From Aphanomyces cochlioides (lineage: Eukaryota > Oomycota > Saprolegniomycetes > Saprolegniales > Verrucalvaceae), in NCBI GenBank assembly GCA_019828595.1, contig JAHQRK010000020.1:1426001-1490000 (forward strand): a stretch of 64,000 nucleotides of DNA. Direction: 5' to 3'. The first letter of the stretch is position 1, and every line of letters begins with the position of its first letter. A program made the translations under genes and the position numbers. This document shows, piece by piece, positions 20,739-30,599 of this stretch. The notes under the pieces are model-generated. The model worked only from the letters and a program-made list of their open reading frames with translations. It did no database searches and was not told the origin of the DNA.

Positions 20739-23700
20739 TTACTGGTGTTCAACTCGAAAAGACATGGGATATTTTTCGAATAGCTCGTTGTATCCAGCTT
20801 GAGAGAAAAGGACTGAGACCGCTTCGATGATGTTTCGATAGTCGAAGTCGTCAGGCGAGAGCAAACGAATTGTTCGCCTGATGGAAGCTGTCCAACTGAC
20901 AAATATAATCTCGTTCCATAGTAAAATCGGTAGAGGCCTTTTGCCATCGAACTTGGTTGCATTTCTTTGAGTCCATAAGGAGTACGTGATGGAAGCACAA
21001 AGGAGGGACCATAATTTGAATAATGCGTCATGCAGGTGTTTTCCTCGCGTATTGGTCTTGAAGCGACTGATATTCGTGGTGGTTGCCCAATCAAACTTAA
21101 CACCATAAGCTCTCCATGCTCGCTCTTGGAACATCCAAACTTGATGTACATGATGACATGTATGGAAGGCATGATGAAAAGTCTCAACATCCGAGCAATC
21201 TTCATAGACACAACAAATAGCGTCAGGGTTTTGGATCTGCATATAGGAAAACCTCGAGTTGACGGTAACATCTTCATGTGCAATCGAAACCATACATCGC
21301 CTTGAACAGGTGGAGGTAGATTACACACAGTACGAATGAGACGGATATACTTTGCTATGTCTTTGTCAGTTCTTGTCGTAGTCTTCATAGGATGTATAGC
21401 TTCAGTCTGGGGGGCGTGGTAAGCTAAATGCACCACGTTTTTCTTGGGCCACGACTCGAAAGGTAAATCAGCATCCTTGATTCTGGCTGTAAACGGATGT
21501 TGACAAGTCGGGACATTAGGCAGTGGCGACCCTTGCCGAATGTCAAACGATCGAACAACTTTGTCGAAGATTCGTGTGAGTTGATTGTAAATGTCGGTTG
21601 TGCGGGGCAATGTGGCAAAGTCCATGACTCCGTCCTGGTTTAGACAAACTTGGGCAGCTGGATTGTTCGACGACATTCGGTTCACGAACATGGTCTCTGT
21701 TGGCCAAGCACCATGTGGGGTCAGGAAATCCTTCAGGCATCTGAGACCATTTTTGGCCCCGTGGCGGCACCAGAGACGCATGTCTTCATCTTTCACGACA
21801 TTTGCTAACATCTTAGCAGAGCCGAAGTGCATTGCGTCGTAGGCTGTGAGCCATACCGGGAGGTTCAGTACCGTGTCGAGATTTGGAGGCACGCCGATTC
21901 GCTTACTCATGTCTGTGGCTGACCAATGTTTCCAAGTATCAAGCCACAGTGGATGGAGCTCGCGAAGCAAAAGCCACTTGGAGCTTGCATTTGGGTAGTA
22001 TGAAAGAAAATCGAATGGGTGACTGTCTCGGAATAACTGATGTATTGTGCGGCTAAATTGTCGCTGTACAAGTTTCTTCCACACCAGGATTTCACCAGGA
22101 GAATCGGCAGACATAAAGAGCTGTAAACGAAGAAGGCGTTGTGTTCGCAGCCTCGATGCAATGTGGGGGATTCCCAAGCCTAAAGGCTTGTCGTACTGCC
22201 ACCTTCTATGGATTGAGGGACGGTAACTCTCATCGAGCTGGGTCTTGCGGCAAAGTATGAACTTGTTTAACATTTGTTGCCACGTAACGACCATAGCAGG
22301 AGGCACAGGTACAACGGCTGTTACATGCCACAACATAGATAGCAACATCGTGGAGGCAATAAGCTTTCGGCCCTGCAATGTCCTTGCTCGTTTACCCCAT
22401 AGTTGAAAGGACGAGATGAATTTGTCGTTGAGTTTTTGAAGTTGGGAGTCAGCCGAAAGTCGATGGCCAAAGAGAATACCAAGATATTTCGTACACTGAC
22501 CAGTTGGTACGATATTGAGCAAACCATCTGCTTCGATGTCTTCTTGATCGAGATGGTCGTTGAGAACCAAGGTCATGCACTTGGAACGATTCAGACGGGC
22601 CCCTGAAGCCGTGCAAAACTCTTCCACAATTGCCATTTGCTCCACAGCAGATTGCAGCGAGTTTGATAACAACGTCGAGTCGTCGGCAAAGAATATACTC
22701 GTAATAACTGAGTCGTGGGGGAGAGCGATTCCAAGATGTGGGGACGCTCGGAGCATCTCACCAAGAGGTTCTAGGTATAGGACGAACAGTAGGCATGATA
22801 AAGGACAGCCTTGTTTGACGCCTCGGGTAGGTCGGATCTTAGGGCCAAGCTCGCCATTGAAGATGATCTGGACCAAAGGTGAGTCGTACAAAAGAGCTAC
22901 CCACGCAATGAAACCATCACCAGTGTTGACTTCTCTCAGCACATCAAGCATGAATTCTCGATCCACCATGTCGTACGCTTTCGAAAAGTCAAGGAATGTT
23001 GCATAGTAGTCGTGATCTTCGTTGGTGCAAAACGTTTGCAAAGTTTGCACAAGCAGGACGTGGTCATGCAGCCGTCGTCCTGGGACAAAGCCAGCTTGAC
23101 TTGGGTGAATGAGATGAGGAGCTACTGTAGCCAGGCGATAAGCGAGGGCACGGGATAGTATCTTCACCTCCACTGACATGAGTGCAATAGGTCGGTAGTT
23201 TCCAGGATCGCCTCGATCACCAGCTTTGAAGAGCAGAGCCACAGCACTACGCCTTTGTTGAAGGAGTAGTTTACCGTGGTGGTGAAGTTGGTAGTTGAAG
23301 ACCCTGACCAGGATTTCGGAGAAAGCCTCGGGTGCTACTTGGAAGAAGGCCGCTGGCCATCCATCAGGACCAGGAGACTTGTTTGGACTCATTGTCTTGA
23401 GAGCACTACACAGCTCGGCTGCTGTGATAGGTCTGTCTAGCTCCTCGCGTTGCTCATCATTGAGTTTGCGGGAGATAAACCGTATGACAGCCCTCCGCCT
23501 CGCCCGGTTTAGCCGAGGTTGTTCGCCACGAGTGGTAGTCATTATTGCCTTCCAATGGGCAGTGAATCTCTCTTTGATAGTGGTAGGATCAGACACGGGA
23601 ATGCCATCGACGTTGACCGTCGTGATAGGAACCTTGAGTCCTTGTGGCCTTCGAAAGAAGTGGCTCGTACCGCGTTCGTTGATATTTGCATGAAAATCGA

Positions 23701-24874
23701 ATTGCTGATCCATGCGGTATTGGCGATATTCGATTCTTGCGTTTTCCAGCGCCAACCGAGTAGCATCAACGGCAGCCTCGTCGAGCAAGCCAGCTTCGTA
23801 TGATCGTTGTGCAGATATATGTCTCAGTTTTAGGCTTTTGAGCTCGTGTTGCATGGATTGGAGGTGGTGGCGATGACATTGTTGTAAACGTCGTTTGATT
23901 CGCTTAAGCCACCCATACCAGACGGCTCCCATGTTTGTCGATTCGTCCGCACGCATCTCAGAGAGGAGGTGTGATGCCTCTTCTCGTATGGCTTTGATGA
24001 CGAGCGGGTCTTTGAGTAGCTCTCTCGGCAGCCTCCAGTAGCCACGGGTCGTGGGTGTATGACTTGTAGAGAGAACGACAGTGTGCTCCAAGTGATCTCC
24101 GGCAAAGCTGTTAGTGGCATATTTTGAGCTTTGGTAGGATTGGGCAACTAAATCTTGGTCAATGAACCAGTAGTCCAGACGATTGCTTCGTCCTGGACCG
24201 CTTGCCAGTCTTTCGTGAGGGTGGTGTAGGCGCCACGCGTCGATGACTCCTAGTTGTGACAGCCAGGCAAGACATTCGACTTTTCCAAAGGTGTGATCTT
24301 GCCGTGGTTTGGAAGCATCGAGGTGTTCGTTGACAGGAAGGTTAAAATCTCCCCCAACCAGGTGTACACTGTTAGCTTCAAAAGCGCGAGGGAGACTGTC
24401 AAAGAAACTAGCCCGATGTTGAGGGGTAACTGGCGCGTAAATGTTGTGGATGTAGACTGGGGTTTCATCCCAGTACGTTTTGATCACAATATAACGGCCA
24501 GGGATATCGTGTTGTGATAAGTGCACCAGGCTTGAGAATCCAGGCATCGATTCGTGAAAGTATGATGCAACGCCACATCGACGGTTGTTCAAATTGTCCG
24601 TGCGGGTTGTTCGTAAGTCGTTGGTAAAAAGTTTGTACTTGCTAACACCCACTTCGTTGTCGAGGTGAGTGTGGAAAGTGTCAAGATGTTTTGCGTTGTT
24701 GAGTTTCGTTTCTTGAAAGAGAACAGCTTGTGTCGGTTTCCGAAGACGCCGTGCAACAAGATGTCCGTTTTCTTTCAGCCCATTGAGGTTGCTCGTCGTC
24801 ACTTCAAGTATGGGGAGCTTGACAAAATGACCAGCCGCGACCACTTTAGCCACGGGAAGCGATCGTTGTGACAT
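20739..24874 (-). pseudogene. LINE-B ORF2 (APE + RT), frameshifted near C-terminus
   Basis: The native ATG is at 24872-24874 (MSQRSLPVAK), giving an open frame through APE and RT. A 1-bp deletion near 21264 (GACGGTAAC against GACGGGTAAC in L7) shifts the frame just before the C-terminal CCHC-type finger. The downstream part to TAA at 20739 is intact in another frame. The APE motifs (QETK, GGDFN, NRLDY, GDH) and RT motifs (DFSKAYD, GVKQGCPLS, FADD) are all present. This copy preserves the ORF2 start codon that L7 has lost. Confidence 0.92.
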
Positions 24875-24940
24875 CCGCTAGGTCGCCGTGAATTAAAGTA
24901 GGTTCGCTTGGGTGAAACATGACTTGATTGTGGAGAGTGA
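24846..24940 (-). pseudogene. LINE-B ORF1 C-terminal tail
   Basis: Last ~31 codons of family B ORF1, ending in TAA at 24846-24848 and overlapping the ORF2 start by 29 nt. The rest is truncated. Confidence 0.85.
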
Positions 24941-24955
24941 TCCGGTCATAGCTCA
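24941..24955 (+). repeat. Target-site duplication between L6 and L7
   Basis: TCCGGTCATAGCTCA, shared by the stacked family B elements. Confidence 0.92.
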
Positions 24956-25015
24956 ATGTCAATGGGGAGTCTATTTGTAGTTAATGTAAACTACAAACTA
25001 ATATTGCCCGAAGGC
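24956..25015 (-). promoter_or_regulatory. LINE-B 3'UTR double hairpin, probable RT recognition structure
   Basis: Read on the - strand, the first hairpin is GCC-TTCG-GGC (25006-25015), a UUCG tetraloop. The second is TTTGTAGTT / AACTACAAA (24974-24982 with 24989-24997), a perfect 9-bp stem with a 6-nt loop. They are followed by the terminal CTCCCCATTG motif. Family A has the same layout with different stem sequences. Conserved terminal structure with changed sequence suggests the signal ORF2 uses for target-primed reverse transcription. Confidence 0.7.
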
Positions 25016-25033
25016 TCATCCCATTTCCAACTG

Positions 25034-26248
25034 CTAGGCTGAATTGGAAATCAATTTGGCTTTTCGTTTTCTTGATTCGCTTCGACGTTGGGACTTCGAT
25101 TTCTTCGGTGTTTGTAAGCTAACACGGCGAATATGTCGGATAAAACTGACTCTTGGCATCTGACCCAGGGGGTATACATTTTCATTGTCTTGGATCATAC
25201 ATAGACTTCGGTCTATGCAGCGCTTGTATCGCTTGGCGAGGACCCAGCAATGGGATGTTGAATCAGTGACAGAAACAACCAAGAATTCTCCGTCAGGCTC
25301 ATCCAATATCGCTCTACAGATATCACGAATTGGATCACCCACCGATTGCTTGAGCAGTTGACGGGAGAATATGGCGTCGTTGTAGTGGAATCCATGTGTG
25401 TATGCCAGCTTGAGAAAATCATGCATCTTGGAAGGGGGAATGCCCGCGTCTTGAGGAACTCCATGGGCCTCTTTGAAACCCGAAATGACTTCTTCGCTGA
25501 GCTCAAAATTGGAGACATTCAAATTGGTAGCAACGATTCGGATTGCAGCCGCAAGACAAGATTTGTCACTGTTGTTGCCAATTTCTAGCCACAGAGGATC
25601 CATCGCTCGAAATTCAGCAAGCGTTGGGGCGAGACCAGTGTTCGTGAGGAAGTGGGCTCCAGCTTGTCGCCATCGTTGGTACATCGCCACGGCTTCTTGA
25701 CACCCGCTGAGGTCTTTTTCGTCGAACCAGTCTTTGTCGAGTCCATCCGGGCGTTGAAACTTCCAGTTGACTTGGTATTGAATAGTTGAAATTCGATTTC
25801 GCATTGATGCCACTTCGCGGTGGTCATCGATAAACAACACTTCATCGATGTCATCATCGTCGGTTGGAATTCGCAGAGTGCGTGGGCGGTTGGTTGGGGC
25901 ATCAGCCGTTGTCGCATTCGTTTGTGGCCTGGCTGGAACAGAAACATCGTCCAATAGATCCATGAGGGATGGTAGCGGAGATCCATTGTCATTGCCCAAG
26001 GGGTCAAATTCGCGGGTGCTCGAGTTCAAAATGGACATATCAGGAGTAAATTGGTGTTCTTCAGTTGTAACTGGACTTGAAGGACGAGTGTCGGATGATT
26101 GCGTCATAGGTACAGAAATCTCAACTCCATCCACTCCCTCAAGAGTAATCCCTGGAGACATCGAGCTCCCCACACCTCGTGTAGTTATGGGTCTCGACGT
26201 CTGCGCGGGGAGTACGCTATCGGCAGTGAAAATCGTTGAAGCTTCCAT
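25034..26248 (-). CDS. LINE-B ORF3: chromodomain-like + putative papain-fold cysteine protease
   Basis: 404 aa from the first in-frame ATG (26246-26248) to TAG. The frame is open further upstream without an ATG, to a TGA in the same frame as ORF2; ORF2 ends in TAA ten codons before that TGA. Residues 1-130 are Ser/Thr/Pro-rich. Residues ~134-191 resemble a chromodomain: VLFIDDHR, YQVNWKF, DWFDEKDL and EAVAMYQRW align with the usual EKILDHR, YLVKWKG, WEPEENL and the C-terminal helix. Then comes a Cys-box (DKSCLAAAI, Cys231), a later SHCWVLA (His333) and IQDNEN (Asp354), in the Cys-His-Asp order of papain-like proteases; the Cys-box also resembles OTU enzymes. The tail (382-399) is Lys/Arg-rich. 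Chromatin targeting and deubiquitinase-like activity are inferences. Confidence 0.75.
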   Translation of the reverse strand: MEASTIFTADSVLPAQTSRPITTRGVGSSMSPGITLEGVDGVEISVPMTQSSDTRPSSPVTTEEHQFTPDMSILNSSTREFDPLGNDNGSPLPSLMDLLDDVSVPARPQTNATTADAPTNRPRTLRIPTDDDDIDEVLFIDDHREVASMRNRISTIQYQVNWKFQRPDGLDKDWFDEKDLSGCQEAVAMYQRWRQAGAHFLTNTGLAPTLAEFRAMDPLWLEIGNNSDKSCLAAAIRIVATNLNVSNFELSEEVISGFKEAHGVPQDAGIPPSKMHDFLKLAYTHGFHYNDAIFSRQLLKQSVGDPIRDICRAILDEPDGEFLVVSVTDSTSHCWVLAKRYKRCIDRSLCMIQDNENVYPLGQMPRVSFIRHIRRVSLQTPKKSKSQRRSESRKRKAKLISNSA

Positions 26249-26461
26249 TGTTGTTGTCTTGGGTAAAATCAAAAGTGAGTCTTGGAGAATTGTTTTGAGA
26301 TTCTCACTGAACTTATTCTCAGTTGCGACACTTGAGTCAGGCACGATTTGATTGGGCAGTGAAATGTTTTGCGCGGATCGTGAGTGATGGTCGCCAGGAT
26401 TCCCAATCAAAAATTCAGCTGGGATACCAAGTCAAGAATACAGCTGGGGCTTGTAATCAAA

Positions 26462-29400
26462 TTACTGGTGTTCAACTCGAAAAGACATGGGATATTTGTC
26501 GAATAGCTCGTTGTATCCAGCTTGAGAGAAAAGGACTGAGACCGCTTCGATGATGTTTCGATAGTCGAAGTCGTCAGGCGAGAGCAAACGAATTGTTCGC
26601 CTGATGGAAGCTGTCCAACTGACAAATATAATCTCGTTCCATAGTAAAATCGGTAGAGGCTTTTTGCCATCGAACTTGGTTGCATTTCTTTGAGTCCATA
26701 AGGAGTACGTGATGGAAGCACAAAGGAGGGACCATAATTTGAATAATGCGTCATGCAGGTGTTTTCCTCGCGTATTGGTCTTGAAGCGACTGATATTCGT
26801 GGTGGTTGCCCAATCAAACTTAACACCATAAGCACTCCATGCTCGCTCTTGGAACATCCAAACTTGATGTACATGATGACATGTATGGAAGGCATGATGA
26901 AAAGTCTCAACATCCGAGCAATCTTCGTAGACACAACAAATAGCGTCAGGGTTTTGGATCTGCATATAGGAAAACCTCGAGTTGACGGGTAACATCTTCA
27001 TGTGCAATCGAAACCATACATCGCCTTGAACAGGTGGAGGTAGATTACACACAGTACGAATGAGACGGATATACTTTGCTATGTCTTTGTCAGTTCTTGT
27101 CGTAGTCTTCATAGGATGTATAGCTTCAGTCTGGGGGGCGTGGTAAGCTAAATGCACCACGTTTTTCTTGGGCCACGACTCGAAAGGTAAATCAGCATCC
27201 TTGATTCTGGCTGTAAACGGATGTTGACAAGTCGGGACATTAGGCAGTGGCGACCCTTGCCGAATGTCAAACGATCGAACAACTTTGTCGAAGATTCGTG
27301 TGAGTTGATTGTAAATGTCGGTTGTGCGGGGCAATGTGGCAAAGTCCATGACTCCGTCCTGGTTTAGACAAACTTGGGCAGCTGGATTGTTCGACGACAT
27401 TCGGTTCACGAACATGGTCTCTGTTGGCCAAGCACCATGTGGGGTCAGGAAATCCTTCAGGCATCTGAGACCATTTTTGGCCCCGTGGCGGCACCAGAGA
27501 CGCATGTCTTCATCTTTCACGACATTTGCTAACATCTTAGCAGAGCCGAAGTGCATTGCGTCGTAGGCTGTGAGCCATACCGGGAGGTTCAGTACCGTGT
27601 CGAGATTTGGAGGCACGCCGATTCGCTTACTCATGTCTGTGGCTGACCAATGTTTCCAAGTATCAAGCCACAGTGGATGGAGCTCGCGAAGCAAAAGCCA
27701 CTTGGAGCTTGCATTTGGGTAGTATGAAAGAAAATCGAATGGGTGACTGTCTCGGAATAACTGATGTATTGTGCGGCTAAATTGTCGCTGTACAAGTTTC
27801 TTCCACACCAGGGTTTCACCAGGAGAATCGGCAGACATAAAGAGCTGTAAACGAAGAAGGCGTTGTGTTCGCAGCCTCGATGCAATGTGGGGGATTCCCA
27901 AGCCTAAAGGCTTGTCGTACTGCCACCTTCTATGGATTGAGGGACGGTAACTCTCATCGAGCTGGGTCTTGCGGCAAAGTATGAACTTGTTTAACATTTG
28001 TTGCCACGTAACGACCATAGCAGGAGGCACAGGTACAACGGCTGTTACATGCCACAACATAGATAGCAACATCGTGGAGGCAATAAGCTTTCGGCCCTGC
28101 AATGTCCTTGCTCGTTTACCCCATAGTTGAAAGGACGAGATGAATTTGTCGTTGAGTTTTTGAAGTTGGGAGTCAGCCGAAAGTCGATGGCCAAAGAGAA
28201 TACCAAGATATTTCGTACACTGACCAGTTGGTACGATATTGAGCAAACCATCTGCTTCGATGTCTTCTTGATCGAGATGGTCGTTGAGAACCAAGGTCAT
28301 GCACTTGGAACGATTCAGACGGGCCCCTGAAGCCGTGCAAAACTCTTCCACAATTGCCATTTGCTCCACAGCAGATTGCAGCGAGTTTGATAACAACGTC
28401 GAGTCGTCGGCAAAGAATATACTCGTAATAACTGAGTCGTGGGGGAGAGCGATTCCAAGATGTGGGGACGCTCGGAGCATCTCACCAAGAGGTTCTAGGT
28501 ATAGGACGAACAGTAGGCATGATAAAGGACAGCCTTGTTTGACGCCTCGGGTAGGTCGGATCTTAGGGCCAAGCTCGCCATTGAAGATGATCTGGACCAA
28601 AGGTGAGTCGTACAAAAGAGCTACCCACGCAATGAAACCATCACCAGTGTTGACTTCTCTCAGCACATCAAGCATGAATTCTCGATCCACCATGTCGTAC
28701 GCTTTCGAAAAGTCAAGGAATGTTGCATAGTAGTCGTGATCTTCGTTGGTGCAAAACGTTTGCAAAGTTTGCACAAGCAGGACGTGGTCATGCAGCCGTC
28801 GTCCTGGGACAAAGCCAGCTTGACTTGGGTGAATGAGATGAGGAGCTACTGTAGCCAGGCGATAAGCGAGGGCACGGGATAGTATCTTCACCTCCACTGA
28901 CATGAGTGCAATAGGTCGGTAGTTTCCAGGATCGCCTCGATCACCAGCTTTGAAGAGCAGAGCCACAGCACTACGCCTTTGTTGAAGGAGTAGTTTACCG
29001 TGGTGGTGAAGTTGGTAGTTGAAGACCCTGACCAGGATTTCGGAGAAAGCCTCGGGTGCTACTTGGAAGAAGGCCGCTGGCCATCCATCAGGACCAGGAG
29101 ACTTGTTTGGACTCATTGTCTTGAGAGCACTACACAGCTCGGCTGCTGTGATAGGTCTGTCTAGCTCCTCGCGTTGCTCATCATTGAGTTTGCGGGAGAT
29201 AAACCGTATGACAGCCCTCCGCCTCGCCCGGTTTAGCCGAGGTTGTTCGCCACGAGTGGTAGTCATTATTGCCTTCCAATGGGCAGTGAATCTCTCTTTG
29301 ATAGTGGTAGGATCAGACACGGGAATGCCATCGACGTTGACCGTCGTGATAGGAACCTTGAGTCCTTGTGGCCTTCGAAAGAAGTGGCTCGTACCGCGTT

Positions 29401-30599
29401 CGTTGATATTTGCATGAAAATCGAATTGCTGATCCATGCGGTATTGGCGATATTCGATTCTTGCGTTTTCCAGCGCCAACCGAGTAGCATCAACGGCAGC
29501 CTCGTCGAGCAAGCCAGCTTCGTATGATCGTTGTGCAGATATATGTCTCAGTTTTAGGCTTTTGAGCTCGTGTTGCATGGATTGGAGGTGGTGGCGATGA
29601 CATTGTTGTAAACGTCGTTTGATTCGCTTAAGCCACCCATACCAGACGGCTCCCATGTTTGTCGATTCGTCCGCACGCATCTCAGAGAGGAGGTGTGATG
29701 CCTCTTCTCGTATGGCTTTGATGACGAGCGGGTCTTTGAGTAGCTCTCTCGGCAGCCTCCAGTAGCCACGGGTCGTGGGTGTATGACTTGTAGAGAGAAC
29801 GACAGTGTGCTCCAAGTGATCTCCGGCAAAGCTGTTAGTGGCATATTTTGAGCTTTGGTAGGATTGGGCAACTAAATCTTGGTCAATGAACCAGTAGTCC
29901 AGACGATTGCTTCGTCCTGGACCGCTTGCCAGTCTTTCGTGAGGGTGGTGTAGGCGCCACGCGTCGATGACTCCTAGTTGTGACAGCCAGGCAAGACATT
30001 CGACTTTTCCAAAGGTGTGATCTTGCCGTGGTTTGGAAGCATCGAGGTGTTCGTTGACAGGAAGGTTAAAATCTCCCCCAACCAGGTGTACACTGTTAGC
30101 TTCAAAAGCGCGAGGGAGACTGTCAAAGAAACTAGCCCGATGTTGAGGGGTAACTGGCGCGTAAATGTTGTGGATGTAGACTGGGGTTTCATCCCAGTAC
30201 GTTTTGATCACAATATAACGGCCAGGGATATCGTGTTGTGATAAGTGCACCAGGCTTGAGAATCCAGGCATCGATTCGTGAAAGTATGATGCAACGCCAC
30301 ATCGACGGTTGTTCAAAATTGTCCGTGCGGGTTGTTCGTAAGTCGTTGGTAAAAAGTTTGTACTTGCTAACACCCACTTCGTTGTCGAGGTGAGTGTGGA
30401 AAGTGTCAAGATGTTTTGCGTTGTTGAGTTTCGTTTCTTGAAAGAGAACAGCTTGTGTCGGTTTCCGAAGACGCCGTGCAACAAGATGTCCGTTTTCTTT
30501 CAGCCCATTGAGGTTGCTCGTCGTCACTTCAAGTATGGGGAGCTTGACAAAATGACCAGCCGCGACCACTTTAGCCACGGGAAGCGATCGTTGTGAGAT
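26462..30599 (-). pseudogene. LINE-B ORF2 (APE + RT), start codon lost and frameshifted
   Basis: The start codon position 30597-30599 reads ATC here, against ATG in L6. A 1-bp insertion in an A run near 30315 breaks the frame at about residue 95, inside the endonuclease domain. The remainder is open to TAA at 26462-26464 and retains APE motifs (NVHLVGGDFN-type, SNRLDYW, FAGDH), RT motifs A (DFSKAYDMVD), B (GVKQGCPLS) and C (FADD), and a C-terminal CCHC-type finger that is disrupted in L6. A consensus of L6 and L7 would have every domain, but neither copy is intact. Confidence 0.92.

Larger units (their letters stand above)
19234..24940 (-). mobile_element. LINE family B copy L6, truncated within ORF1
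   Basis: This 5707-bp family B element contains a 78-nt 3'UTR, ORF3, ORF2 and the ORF1 tail. It is truncated 66 nt upstream of the ORF2 ATG, the same leader length as the family A copies L3 and L5. It is stacked to the left of L7 on the same tRNA gene, so it is inferred to be the older insertion. ORF2 and ORF3 each carry a 1-bp deletion. Confidence 0.92.

Noticed and set aside
24956..24975. Poly(A) or microsatellite tail at the LINE 3' ends
   Set aside because: Every visible 3' junction joins unique sequence (CTGCAATGGGG or ATGTCAATGGGG on the + strand) directly to the tRNA stub, with no A/T run.
26407..26934. 175-aa alternative frame across the ORF2-ORF3 boundary of family B
   Set aside because: It is an overlapping shadow of the ORF2 C-terminus. 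In L6 it is joined to ORF2 only through a 1-bp deletion that destroys the conserved finger.
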